Positions 22,855-34,119 of a DNA stretch of 64,000 bases are shown in pieces. Both the position numbers and the translations under genes were made by a program. The notes beneath the pieces were generated by a model. That model was not told the origin of the DNA and ran no database searches. It saw nothing but the letters and a program-made list of their open reading frames with translations. Numbering within the stretch: position 1 is the stretch's first letter; the number at the start of each line of letters is the position of its first letter. The DNA comes from Kryptolebias marmoratus (taxonomy: Eukaryota > Chordata > Actinopteri > Cyprinodontiformes > Rivulidae), in assembly GCF_001649575.2 (NCBI RefSeq), contig NC_051433.1, positions 25,725,716 to 25,789,715 on the forward strand. Reading direction: 5' to 3'.

Positions 22855-23600
22855 ATTAAATAATAGTGCGCTTGTCATAATCTGGATCACCACCAAAATG
22901 TAAACCATTATTTTTGTGACAACCCAACATTTCCTGAAAATTTCATCCAAACAGTTTTTTTAGTTTTTACCTGATCTAACAGACAGTCAAACAAACCAAC
23001 GGACACAACTGAAAACAGAACTTCTTTGGTGGAGGTAACAAAAGGGTCACATGTAGGAGCATAAACAAATGTTTCCCAAAAGGTTACTTGTGAGCTTGAC
23101 CTTTGACCCCATGAACCATGATATCAACATGCATCATCTTTGACCCATGAGGTGTCCAGCTGTGCAGTTTGACATTCCTACATCGCACTGTTGCAGAGTT
23201 AGAGCACAGGATCACCTGTGAGGTTGACTTCTGACCCCATGACCTTGAAATTATTTGTGATCACTCTTGACCTAAGAGGTGTCCAATTGTGCAGTTTAAT
23301 TTCCCTCTGTTACATGGTTGCATAGTTAGAGCACAAGGTCATCTGTGACCTTGACCTTTGACCCATGACCTTGAAATCAACAGTGATCATCCTTGACCCA
23401 TGAGGTGTCCAGCTGTGGAGTTTAACATTCCTGTGATCCTGAGTTAGAGCATGGGCTGATCTGTGATCTTGACCTTTGACATTGAACTTTGGCCATATCA
23501 CCACCAAAATGTAATCACTTGTTCCTTCTTCCATGTTTGAAGAAAATTTCCTTAAAATTCCTTTATAACTTTGGAGTAATTTTATACATAGACAGACAAA
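22855..23600 (+). repeat. Repeat family G with embedded satellite
   Basis: Both flanks carry the same element: ggatcaccaccaaaatgtaa at about 22885 and caccaccaaaatgtaatcac at about 23500. A gacagtcaaacaaac / gacagacaaacagatg type end follows in each. The satellite at 23085-23490 lies between these two copies. Confidence 0.6.
23085..23490 (+). repeat. Tandem satellite, about 3.3 units of 119-128 bp
   Basis: Each unit holds a cttgacctttgacccc block (centred near 23103, 23230, 23357 and 23476, with decay in the second and fourth). The unit then runs catgaccttgaaat, tgacccatgaggtgtccagc, tgtgcagttt and gagttagagcac. Spacing between the first blocks is about 127, 128 and 119 bp. Confidence 0.85.
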
Positions 23601-23844
23601 CAGATGCTACTAAAAACTTAAAACTTGCTATAACTCTGTCACTTATACAGATTTTGAGATACAATTTAATGCTCTAGTAGATGAGTCTTTTACAACACAT
23701 ACTTTGATATCTTGTAATATTACATGGATGGACAGATTATAGTATAAAATAGAGGAGCAAAGGGGCAAGCGTACAACATGATGGGTTGGTCTAATGGAAT
23801 TTGCTTTGTGCATTCACATGGGAGACATGAATATTAAAATTAAC

Positions 23845-24270
23845 CCTGTCTGTTTGTTAGCAAAATATCTCACAAACCATTGGAAGGATTGCCCCCATCG
23901 CAGGACACTGCGTGGGACCTTCACGTAGGGGCGGGGACAGCACGATTGCGTCACTTTTGGCGCACGCACCCTCACGCGTAAATTTATACTTTTGGGGGTG
24001 CGGGTGTGAAAAAAATGTGTATAAAAAATGATGTATTTTACAATAAACAAGTGGAGTCAACCCGAGTCAAGATGGCTGCCACAGCCAGTCCATCTTAGCA
24101 AATGCAAAAACAGCTATAACTCAGTCTGTTTTACAGATAATAAACTAAAACATGATGTTGTAGATGAGAGTCATCCTCAGCATTTACTCTAAGAGATAAC
24201 AAATCATGTAAGATCTTTGTTTAAAATTTTAGGCAGGAGCTAATATGCATTCTTTTGAGGCATGCTAGGT
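23845..24270 (-). repeat. Dispersed repeat family A, copy 7, with GC-rich insertion
   Basis: Starts tgtttgttagcaaaatatct and cacaaaccattggaagg, and resumes near 24052 with gagtcaacccgagtcaagat, ggctgccaca, then acagctataactcagtctgt and ttttacagataataaac. It ends near gcattcttttgaggcatgct. The stretch 23893-24050 is foreign to the family. Confidence 0.7.
23893..24050. other. CpG-rich insertion inside repeat A copy 7
   Basis: A short GC-rich block (cgtaggggcggggacagcac, ttggcgcacgcaccctcacg) followed by AT-rich sequence ending tttacaataaacaagtg. It stands out sharply from the surrounding DNA. No class recognised. Confidence 0.45.
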
Positions 24271-24484
24271 CACCATTTTATCCTAAAGTAATATAAATAG
24301 ACTTCTAAAAAATTTTGCAATGGATAAAATAAGAAATATTACTGATGTGTGAAGAATGTGTATATTAAGAAAAATGCCTTATAAATAACAGTAAAGTCAG
24401 TATTAAAATTACATCATCTTGAAAGTCCCAGTGAGGTTCAGAGTAGTGGAAGAATACGTGCGCACATGTTTCTTCTTTTTAATT

Positions 24485-24919
24485 TCATTCATGGTCAGAA
24501 ATCTCAAGCATTTCATTCCCATTAATACCACCTGAACTTCTTTGTGTTAAACCTCCAGTTGTTTTTTTTTCACTGAAAGTCTTTTCTTTAATTTTACATA
24601 TTTTTGATAATTGTTGCCCCATTCCAGTGAATCTTGAATGCACAGGGGGTGATTTAATCTGAGGCAATAGCAAAGAATTTTTACAAAACCAGGTTTTTGG
24701 ATCTGCTGCTACTGAAGGTACAGAGAATTTCTTTAATGATGTGTTTCCCCTCATTAAACTGTTCCCTTCACTAGAAAAACAAAGTTTGACATCTCTGTAT
24801 TTGGATATTATTTGTTTATATGCTGGGCAGCAGGTGTGATGGTTTTTCCTGAGGTCTGACTGAATTTGGACTCTGGCTCCTTTTAGTTTATAAGTGCTGT
24901 ATTTGTTAAAATAAAGCAT
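24485..24919 (-). pseudogene. Unrecognised 144-codon open frame on the minus strand
   Basis: An uninterrupted frame of 435 bp in AT-rich DNA, longer than expected by chance. The predicted peptide is basic, with a Cys-rich segment NHHTCCPAYKQI, then DVKLCFSSEGNSLMRG, a DPKTWFCKNS segment, QIKSPPVHSRFTGMGQQLSK, and a serine/glycine-rich C-terminus GGINGNEMLEISDHE. A possible splice acceptor (ttaacaaatacag) lies just inside the 5' end at about 24903. This would make it a terminal exon of an antisense gene, or a retrocopy. I do not recognise the family, and no repeat copy was seen elsewhere in the window. The chosen ATG may not be real. Confidence 0.3.
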
Positions 24920-25348
24920 ATTCCTTTTTTCTTTTTTTTCTTGCAGTTAATAAGAAATATAGGCCAGAAACTTTGTAGCCTGATTGGGGTGGGATGGTGT
25001 TTTTTATTTGTATGAGCTTGGAAAAACTGATTTGTGTGTGTCTGTTTCTGGGACAAACTGATGTGGATATCACATAATGTGACCTTCAATAGGAGTGAGA
25101 AAGAAGAAAACAACAATATTAACCTCCTAGGACCTGGTGCCCACATATGTGGACATCAGATTTTGTTTTGCATTCCTTGATTCACATCAGGTTCCAATTA
25201 GCCCAAATAGCAAATAGAAATTAAAAATGCATTCAAGAGTGTGGGACATAGGAGGCTAAATGTTTTCAAGTATAAAGGTCATGTACCTTAGCTTCAGGTT
25301 AGAAAGAAAATGTTATTTAATTGCAGCTTTTTTTCCTGCTTTTTTCAG

Positions 25349-25444
25349 ACTTGGAAAACTTTAAGACTCAAAGACGAAGCTCTGTGTCCGTACGTGAGGG
25401 TCAAGGAGTGGTTCTTCTGTGTGGCCCTCCTCCACACTCTGGAG
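25349..25444 (+). CDS. cntn4: Contactin-family exon, linker and start of the next Ig domain
   Basis: A 96 nt exon between a strong acceptor (cctgcttttttcag) and the donor GTAAGA at 25445. With the T supplied by the previous exon it starts at a tyrosine and encodes [14 protein letters not shown], then [17 protein letters not shown]. The [20 protein letters not shown] stretch is a hallmark of the second Ig domain of contactins, and its cysteine is the first half of the domain's disulfide. LENFKT together with CGPPPHSG favours contactin-4 over -1, -2, -3 and -5; contactin-6 is close. Both flanking introns are phase 1, so skipping this exon would keep the frame but remove the Ig cysteine. The gene product acts at the neuronal surface, usually GPI-linked. 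Confidence 0.93.
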
Positions 25445-25539
25445 GTAAGACATAGAAGTTTGTTTTCACACAAAATAGACAATAGTAGTGAAATGGTAAA
25501 AAAGGGAATGTTTTCTGAGAGGTGTTTTAGAATTTAAAC

Positions 25540-27643
25540 CCAAATGTATTTGCTTTAGCACAAGCTCTTTAAGATTTAAAGTTCAAACAAGCTTGGTTTT
25601 GTCAAAAATGACAAGAGACAATTGTTGCATATTTACCATTTATTTATGTCGAGAAATATTAACTTGAGTTAAAAAAAACTTTGGTTATAATGGCAAAATA
25701 TACAGTATATTTTTTAAAGGTACCTCAGGTTTAATCATGCAGCATTTCTCTGTAGCTTTTTTTTTTTACTTCTAAACATGATTAATAATTGAGGCAAAAA
25801 CAACCTCTTTAAAACTAGCTGTACCAAAAAATATTCTTACTCACTGGAGGATTTTCCTTTAACCACAACAGAAAATTAGCAAACAAACTATGAAGGAATT
25901 ATTTAAAAACTTGGTTGAGCTGCTATAGAAAAAAACATTTTCAATCTGCAGTTGGGATCATCCTATGCAAAAAAAAAAAAAAAAAAAACTGTCAGGGCCA
26001 TAAAGCTTAGAATTTGCTTTCACTGGAGCAGCTTACTTCATTTTCTGGTTTTTGAACTTAAGTTTTGGGCAAAGCCCAACAATATGTATTCATTATTGTT
26101 TGCGCTCAGTCTGAATTCAGCCATTGCCTAATAATAAGTTAAAAGCCTATTTGCTTTCTCTCCAAGAACTAAATGAGAAGATCAATACCAGTTTTAGGTA
26201 GTAAAGAGAGGTTTTTGTTCAACATTTAAATTCCGTGGTATATTTAAGCACCTTTATTTTTTATTTTATTTTCTCTAAGTGTAACTAATTACAATATGCA
26301 CACAAGGGATGGATGTAATACAAAAACACTTAACATGAGACTGCTGAGTTTAGGCATCTAAAATTGAAGAACCAAACCTTAATGGAGCTAAAAGTTTAAA
26401 ACAAATTTGCATAAATGATTTGAATATGGTACATGTTCAATATTGAATGTAGTGTAAAAAGAATTAAATACTTCTCTTGAGTGCTATGGAAACTGTAGTG
26501 AACAGAAACAACATTAACTTTTAAGGTTTAACATCTGGTAATCAGCATCAGATTCCATGTGCTTTTGATTTTTTACACATTAAAGCTTATTTTGAAACAA
26601 AGTAGTGGTAATATTGCAATGTAATGGGTTTTTTTTTTTCATTTAATGTTAATGACATTACTACATCTCAGTTAGCAGCTATGAAGGCAAAGCATACACT
26701 GCTGCAGAATATATTCAAACACAAGGAAATTTCAGATGTACATTAAAATTGTAGGCATATTTTAGCCAACGGGCTAAATGATATTGCTGGTTTGCACATG
26801 TGTAAAGCTCATGCAGTGACATCATAAGGACTGTTTATGCCACCATGATAGACTGCAAGCTGTTGTGTATTCTGTACAGCTATGTGCATTTAGCATACAG
26901 TAGGATTAATAAACAAAGTTGGTTGTGCAGATATGAGGCAGAGACTATTACACTGCACCAGAGATTGAGTTCAGAGGTTTTAGTCAAAACTGAGTCACTG
27001 GCACACTGTGCCTCCAAGCACAGCTCATCAACAAACCTCGTCCGGCCCTCAGAACAGGACGCCAGGACCTCGCACACCAAGATGGAGCCAGTCAAGAACG
27101 TGCAAAGGCTTGTTCGATAGGTAGCGAGGCCGAGGCTAAAGACTGATTCCGGCTGCAGGATGACCGACATCCAAATTGTAATCATTTGTTGATTGGGGAA
27201 AAAAAAAACAATGAGAGGGCATGTCCTACACAGGACACCCTAGGAGAGCAATAGAGCAATATACAGGAGGCTAGATTTGGTTACCCCCTCCCTTGACGAT
27301 TTTAACAGCCTATTGCTGAGCATGGCATAGTTTGCTTTTAGTGAAAATTTCCCACTTTTATCATAAATCACAGTTTATTACAATAAACAAATGGAAGCTT
27401 GCCATACACCTTGATGAATAAAGATCACATGTTTCTCAGGCATCAGTGCACAAGCTCTACAAGTATGGATGTAACTCACAATTTGTAATCACACTTCTCT
27501 TTTTTCTGACTAACATGACCCATGGACATCACCACTGTCAGGAAAAGCTAAATAACTGAAACAACCAGGAGTGACATGAGATGAAAACAAAGCTATTAAA
27601 CAAAAAACATTTTAATCTGGTCAGCTAAAACCAAAAAAAAAAG

Positions 27644-27680
<37 letters not shown>

Positions 27681-27909
27681 TTACACATTAAATTTAGGCT
27701 ACTTTACAGTGTTCATGAGTAACCAAAGATGAGTCTTTCTTTATTCAAACCTTAGTGCTAAGCTAGCACTAAAATCAGAAGGTAAAAGTTCTGTATCTAA
27801 AGCTTCCTTGCTTCTTAGCTTAGCACTACTAAGCTATCGAGCTATAGCAAAGAAATGGTCCAGAGTGTTTACTATTTTAACTAATTGTTATAAAACTGAG
27901 CACTTTTTG

Positions 27910-27974
<65 letters not shown>

Positions 27975-28520
27975 GTTTGTTTTTTCAAAACCAAAGGGCA
28001 GTTTGAAGCAAAACTCTTCATGTTGTCTTTGCGATTGCAGCAGATGTACCTTTTTGAAGCTTCATCACTGGAACTGTGTAATGCAACAGCTGTTTTGATT
28101 ACCTTCCTCCCAGCTGACAGCCACCTAACACATAGAACTGATTTATAGGATGGTTTATAGTGGAAATGCTACGTGCCAGGCATTGATTGTAGCTTAATTG
28201 TTTAGAGCTTGTATCCTTTTGAGTTTTACCTGCAGCAACAAGCCTGATGGCAATCTGGACTTTTTGATTTATTTGTTCATCCTTTTTGTTTCTGTATAGT
28301 GAAAAGTTGCTTCATATCTGCCAATTTGTGCTAGAGTAATCTAATTAGGACTTGGTATTTAAAACCAACAGGGAAATAATACCAACATGTCATCCACCTT
28401 CCTGGCTCATGAAAAGCCCACTGTAGACACTTGTCTCTTTGCTAATAAACAGAGTTGATACAAGCTGTCAATTAGAAGTTTATTTTGGCGAGTTGCACGT
28501 CTCAGCTGCAATGAGAACTG
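25540..28520. other. Mostly plain intronic DNA with AT microsatellites
   Basis: Contains poly-A/T runs, (AT)n at 27643-27671 and 27914-27960 followed by poly-T. A GC-richer island at about 26940-27185 (with cgtccggccctcagaacagg and gataggtagcgaggccgagg) is of unknown origin. No gene was supported. Confidence 0.5.
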
Positions 28521-28527
28521 CTATTAC

Positions 28528-29630
28528 TACACTGTATTGCTAAAAGTTTTCACTCGCCACCCTTCACACGCATATGAATTTCAGTGACAAACCCATTCCT
28601 ACTCCACTAGGTTTGATATGATATTGGTATGATATTTGGCCCAACCTTTGCAGCTATAACAGCTTCAAAACTGTTCTGGGAAGGCTTTCCACAAAGTTCA
28701 GGAGACTTCATGGGAATTTTTGACCATTCTTTCAAAAGTGCATTTGTGAGGTCAGACTGATGTTGGATGAAAAGGCCTGGCTCACAGTCCCAGGATCAGG
28801 ATTTTGTTCAAGCCAGTCAAGTTAAATTTACTCATTCATGTCTTTATGGACCTTGCTTCGTGTACTGGTGCGCAGTCGTGTTGCAACAACAAGGGGCCAT
28901 CCCCAAACTGTTCCCACAAACTTGGGAGCATGAAATTGTCCAAAATGTCTTGGTATCCTTAAGCATTCAGAGTTCATTTTACTGCAACTAATTCCTAAAA
29001 AACAACCCCACACCATAATCCTCCCATCACCAACCTTTACAATTGGCACAATTAATTCAGACAAGTACCATTCTCCTGGCAACCGCTAAACCCAGACTCA
29101 TTCATCGTATTGCCAGACAAAAGTATCTCCACTGCTCTAGAGTCCAGTGGGGGCGTGATTTGCACCAGTGCATCCAACGCTTCACATTGCATGTGGTGAT
29201 TTAAGGATTGGATGCAACTGCTAAACCATGGACACTCTTTTCATTAAGCTCTCTATGCACTATTCTTGAGATAATCTGAAGGCCACATGAAGTTTGGAGG
29301 TCAGTAGCTGTTGACTCTGCAGAACCCTGGTAAGCTCTGGTGAAAGCCTACCCACCTCATGGCAGAGTTGCTGTCATTCCCAATCATTTCTACTTTGTGG
29401 TTATTTAGTAGCAAGGAAATTTCACAACTGGACTTATTGCACAGGTGGCATCCTATCCACTTTGGAATTCACTGAGCTCCTAAGAGTGACCCATTCTTTT
29501 ACAAATGTTTGTAGAAGCAGTCTGCATGCATAGATGGTTAATTTTAAACACTTGTGGCCATGGAAGTGATTTGAACACCTGAATTCAGTGATTTGGATGG
29601 GAGAGTGAATACTTTTTGCAATATAGTGTA
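28528..29630 (-). mobile_element. Tc1/mariner transposon relic, transposase on minus strand
   Basis: Inverted ends tacactgtattgctaaaagt (left) and tacactatattgcaaaaagt (right, reverse complement), each starting with TA. On the minus strand a decayed transposase is readable. One piece has the LPGE-type start PGEWYLSELIVPIVKVG followed by RIMVWGCF, then a segment matching the HDCAPVHKARSI region of Tc1 proteins. Elsewhere are decayed pieces of the helix-turn-helix and the C-terminal ending. Stops and frameshifts show it cannot move on its own. Confidence 0.85.
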
Positions 29631-30520
29631 TGTCATTTAGCTGCATGAACTAACAAGTGGCTTGGTTGTTAATGTCAGCCTTCATGCAGGAAGCAAATGC
29701 CAATTTGAAACATTTGCAGTCACATGTCTTGCCCCACAACCTTCGCTTACAATAGTTAAGCTTTGGCCCCAAATTTGTGCAAGCCTGTTTAAGACTTTAA
29801 TAAAAAATTATCTAAACCAGTCTGCCACTGTAAATATCTGCATACAACAGAACAAGTTTAATTTTAGATCACAGTAATTCAGTCAGAGTAACTAAATAAA
29901 AAATAAACATCAAATCAAAATTCAACAGGCTTAACCCACATATCCCAGCCAGACTGTCTGCACTAAACACTCCAACACAACATAAGCTGCTGGTGAGAGG
30001 ATCACAGTAATCAAAGTGGCAAAAAAAAAAAAAGCAACCACTCCACAGACAAAAAAGACGTAGCTCACCACTGCTGTTTTTATTTATGCTGCTTTGCTGC
30101 ATCTAAATGGAACTCCCATCTTCTTGCAGCGGCAATAGTCTGGTTATGCAAATTAGTTTAGTATAAAATGTTAAAATCTGCGGAGAAAATTCAGAGTAGT
30201 TGACATGAAGCCTAATCTATTAGTCAGCTGATTTGAATTTAGAGTTCTGTAAAATCAGATTAGCCTGAAAGGAAATAAGTAAACTATATTAAACTAAACT
30301 AGTTAAGGGCAACACTTCGTTTTATGGTTGCCTTGTTTTAGAAGTATGTAGTCATTGTTTATTCCAACTAATGACAAAAGTATAACATTTTGTTTAAGGG
30401 GGCCTTTATATCCAAAAAGAATCATTCTTATTTTAAAATCCTCTCTACACTAACTGACAAATTATTGTATTATCCAGGTAAGATGTAAATATCTACAGAT
30501 GTAAACAATGTGAATAATGA
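29631..30520. other. Plain intronic DNA
   Basis: No repeat, coding or regulatory structure recognised; moderately AT-rich. Confidence 0.5.
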
Positions 30521-31149
30521 AAACAGTGGGTTGCAAACATATTCACCTCCTCTTGGCATTTTATTTGTTTTGTTGCCTTGCAGCAAAGAATTTAAAAAAT
30601 ATTAAAAAAATAATTAAAAAATACTTTTATTTTACATAACCGCAACTTTAAAGATGCAAACTGTTTTTTCTTAGACAAACAAGAAATAACAATTCATCTC
30701 CCCCAAAGTCAATACTTTGTAGAGCTCTTTTTGCAGCAGTTGCAGCAGCAAGTCTTTTCAAGTTTGTCTCTGTGAACTTAGTCCATCTGGCCACTAGAAG
30801 TTTTGTCCAGTCTTCATGATCAAACTGCTCCATCTTCTCCAGAATGGATGGGTGCTGCTTGTGTTCAACAATCTTTAAATCAAACCATAGATTATCTGTT
30901 GGATTAAGATCTGGGCCTTGACTGGATCAGGACATTTAACTTTTTGTCCTCTAATCACTGGAGTGTTGCCTCAGCAATGAGTCTAGAGTTATTGTTCTTC
31001 TGGAAAGTGAACATCTCTGAATCTGTGTGAATAGTTCCTTGGTCTTCATGCTGTCTCTCGCTTGGTGGTAGCCATTGATACTACAGCCAGTATCACACTG
31101 AGCTGTATCTGTTGGCAGTTCAAAATTCTGAGAAAATAGGCTGCAGCTT

Positions 31150-31460
31150 CACTGAATTCTTAGTGTTTGTGACCAAGAGACCAGTAAGCCATGCAGCCAC
31201 ATTTTGCACCACCAGTTTTTGAAAATCATGTCATATTGTCAAGTGCATGGTTTGCAGAACTCTGCTTTAAGTCATATACATTGTGTAGTTGCCACCCCCT
31301 GCCCCCTTTGTAACCACCTTGGCTGCAGCCACCATGTTTATGATTTAATCTACTGGAGAACACATTTGAAATAATAGTAAACAGATTTAGATCAATTTTT
31401 TAAATATATATTTATTCCTTATTTTCAGCATGGTTAGACCTGGACTTCTAGGGCTTTAGC
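31150..31460 (+). repeat. Dispersed repeat family I, copy 2
   Basis: Homologous to 10990-11300 in the same orientation: ttagtgtttgtgaccaagag, gttgccaccccctgccccct, accaccttggctgca, ttatgatttaatct, cagcatggttagacctggac. Confidence 0.55.
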
Positions 31461-31881
31461 TTCAAATGTTTTCTGTCAGAGAACTCTCGTGCAGAGGTCA
31501 AAATACAGCTGTAGCTCTTTAGAAGTAACTGTGATGAAAGTTTGAGACACCCGCAACAACTCTACAACTATTCTGAACATGTTCAAAATTCAGGCAAAGA
31601 AACTGCAAAACTGTAATTTGGGAGGAAACTAAAAACCCCTGTGAAAACTTAGAGACTCCTCAAAATAGTTGTTCACCAACTTGACTCCAGCAATAACAGC
31701 TCAGTGACATACTGGCTGTAAAGGTGTTGCACTGGTGTTTATTCAGGAAACTGTCAAAACAGTTGGATGCTGACATAATTTGATACTTAGATTGCCCACG
31801 GGTTGATGCTTTTTAATAATTATGCAACTTCTACAGCTAATGGTTAGGGCTTCAGAGCTAAGGGGTTTAATATACTGGATA

Positions 31882-32517
31882 TGACAAGGCTCGGTGGAAC
31901 CGGTTTCAGCTCAGGCAGACAACAGCAACGTTTTAAGGTGTTTATTAAAACTGCTAACCTAAAAGGAACGCTAGTTCCTAGGACAGTACTCTGTTCGTGG
32001 AGCAGGATGGGACTCGGAGCAGGTAAGTCCGCCGAGGGTCAAGAGTGGGGAGCGGCAGAGTCTGTTAACAAAGGGTTAAGGCGAGAGGGAGAGTCCAGGG
32101 ACAGGCGAGAGGTCAGAGCCAGGAGATCAGAGGTAGATAGCCAGATCCAGAAAAATCACAAACCAAAGGGTGTAGTCCAGAGTAGAGAAGCGAGGTCGGT
32201 TACCATGAGTCAGAGTCCATGGAGGTGTCAGGCAAGGAGCGAAGGTCGAGAGTCAGGCGAGGGTTCAAGATCATGGAGGCAGGCATGGACTATGGGAAAG
32301 CACTGGACATCGACAAGGATAAACCGTTCAATAATCTGGCAATGACTGTGAGTTGGTGGTACTGGCAGCAACAGGTGAAGATGATCATGATGATTGCTGT
32401 GGCTTGAGATCCGGAGGCGTGGCATGAGCTGCTAGACTGTGGAAATTTACTGGGGCTTGATCAGGAAGACTGTGGTGTGGAAGCAGGAGGCGTGTCAGGA
32501 GCAGTGGAACTGTGACA
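31882..32517 (-). mobile_element. 636 bp solo LTR, family D, reverse orientation
   Basis: Starts TGACAAGGC and ends GAACTGTGACA on the plus strand, i.e. TGTCACAG..CCTTGTCA on the minus strand. It matches the family D copy at 39383-40019 throughout at perhaps 70-75 percent (estimated by eye), with almost the same length. Flanks ggata and aaata are a decayed 5 bp duplication. A long open frame on the plus strand (31881-32345) is antisense to the LTR and is not a gene. Confidence 0.75.
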
Positions 32518-33414
32518 AAATATGTACACACTACTTTTCAGGCATTTTTTTTTTTTTTGATTAATTAAAACATTTTTTCTGCAATACATAACTAATCAAA
32601 AGTATTTTGTCCATTACCTATAACTACATTAAAAATAGATTTAAATTTCAGGTTGTAATGCAGCAAAATTTAAAAATACCAACAGGGGGAATACTTTTCT
32701 AGCCCACTGTACTCTATTTTATTCTAATTTCCATTGTATGCTGAGACAAGTTGGAGACAACGTATGTTTATGAAGTAAATAAATTCACATTTCTATTCAG
32801 TCTGAGTGACCTGTGTGATTAAGTCTCACTAAACCAATGACAAAGTGGTGATACAGAATGTAAACACACATCTAATACATGTTTGACATTATTTTGATGA
32901 CTCTCACTGTTCATGTGATGAGAAACACTATATTAAACTGTAGTGGGAAAAAACAAATCTGTGGGAACACTGTTTCATGCGCTACTTGTGGCATAAATCC
33001 AAAAAGCAGCTCAGTCATCAATCTTCAGTTTTGCTTTCTTTTTATTGCAAATACTTTTGGCCTATCAGGAGATATGCAAAGGTATGTCTTTGTGTGTGTC
33101 AAATAAATTCAATGAAAGAAGACTACTAATAAAAAAATTGTAAACCACAAGAAATCTTGAAAAACTGTAAAAGTCCATGCCTACATGGGAATGAGACTTG
33201 ATAACAAGAAATTGCATTTTAAATGTAGCTCTCTAGATTCTGATGAGGGTTTGAGCTATTAGAAGTAATAATTTCCTGTCTTGGCTATTTTTATTCAGTT
33301 AGTATTAAATGGGTAGTTTTTGCTTTTTCATTCGTTAGTGGATTTGAAACTTTCCTGATGAGGGTGAACTCAAACCAAAGTCCTGTTCGGAAGTCTGTTT
33401 TTCTGCTTTTGTGT

Positions 33415-33870
33415 AAAATAAAGGCTTAGCATTCCTTGAATGCACATTGCCCGCCACCTTTCATGCCAGAGGTTTAAAGTAAAACTATTGTATGCTGAAA
33501 GGGAATGGAGTTGTAGGTGTTTTGGTCAAACCTTGCAAATGTAATTATATGTGATTGCATGCAATATTGTGTTCTCTTGAGCAATGCGTTAGAGCTCAGA
33601 GTATGTGTTCAGGATGATTCTTAGCTGCTACCGCAACAAATTGTAGCTCAATATTTATAAAGTAAACTGACTTTAGCCATTTTTTGTGTTTGCTCAGGTC
33701 ACTTAGCTCTGGCGGCCATCTTAAATCAGGTTGACTCCAAAAGTGAATCAGTTGTAGGTGTATGCCCAATGAGTATTTTGTGAGTTTTGTAAAAATCTGT
33801 CCTTTGGTTTATGAGATATTTTGCTAACACTACAAAAAAATGAACACACACAGACATGCAGAGTCATGAA
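33415..33870 (+). repeat. Dispersed repeat family A, copy 8 (near full length)
   Basis: The most complete forward copy. It starts gcttagcattccttgaatgc then cattgcccgccacctttc and a catgccagaggtt block. It continues through gagttgtaggtgttttggtc, agcaatgcgttagagctc, a taccgcaacaaatt block, gccatcttaaatcaggttga, ctccaaaagtgaatcagttg and tgagatattttgctaacact. It ends acacacacagacatgc. Confidence 0.75.
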
Positions 33871-34119
33871 AGACCTTTAGAAAATTTCTTTAGGTGGCAT
33901 TGTGGAGAAAAGCTCCTCTGCTACAAAAATAGATAACTAGGAGGGAAAGAATTTAAATAATAATGATATCTTCATTCTGCTTGCTCAGATTTGGAGAAAA
34001 TGTTCGGTCAGGTGTATTTTGTTGCCTATCTTAGACCTAAAGGAGAACAGTTGGTATCAGCAACCTGACAGTCTGTGATGCTGGTCCCACAAGAAAAATT
34101 TGTAACATTTTAATTAAAT

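Larger units (their letters stand above)
1443..25348 (+). other. Contactin intron, 23.9 kb
   Basis: It is bounded by GTAAGT at 1443 and ttttttcag ending at 25348. Joining the flanking exons creates a TAC tyrosine codon across the junction (T from the first, AC from the second) and a continuous contactin-like linker, so no exon appears to be missing between them. The intron is filled by the repeats listed separately. Stretches such as 1445-2140, 2400-3740, 5000-5610, 14000-15730 and 18850-20090 hold only AT-rich sequence and short simple repeats in which I recognise nothing. Confidence 0.85.
30521..32711. mobile_element. Non-autonomous Tc1/mariner shell carrying nested insertions
   Basis: Left end acagtgggttgcaaacatat followed by tcacctcctcttggcatttt. 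Right end (reverse complement) tacagtgggctagaaaagta then ttccccctgttgg. Inside are the well-known non-coding and decayed transposase blocks of this fish family: caaagtcaatactttgtaga, attaagatctgggccttgac, and ttccttggtcttcatgctgt, with a large deletion between the last two. It was later hit by a repeat I copy (about 31140-31700) and by a solo LTR (31882-32517), after which the element's own sequence resumes (aatatgtacacactactttt). Confidence 0.75.

Noticed and set aside
31881..32345. Plus-strand 154 aa open frame
   Set aside because: It is antisense to a solo LTR (family D) that recurs at 39383-40019; composition and position follow the repeat.
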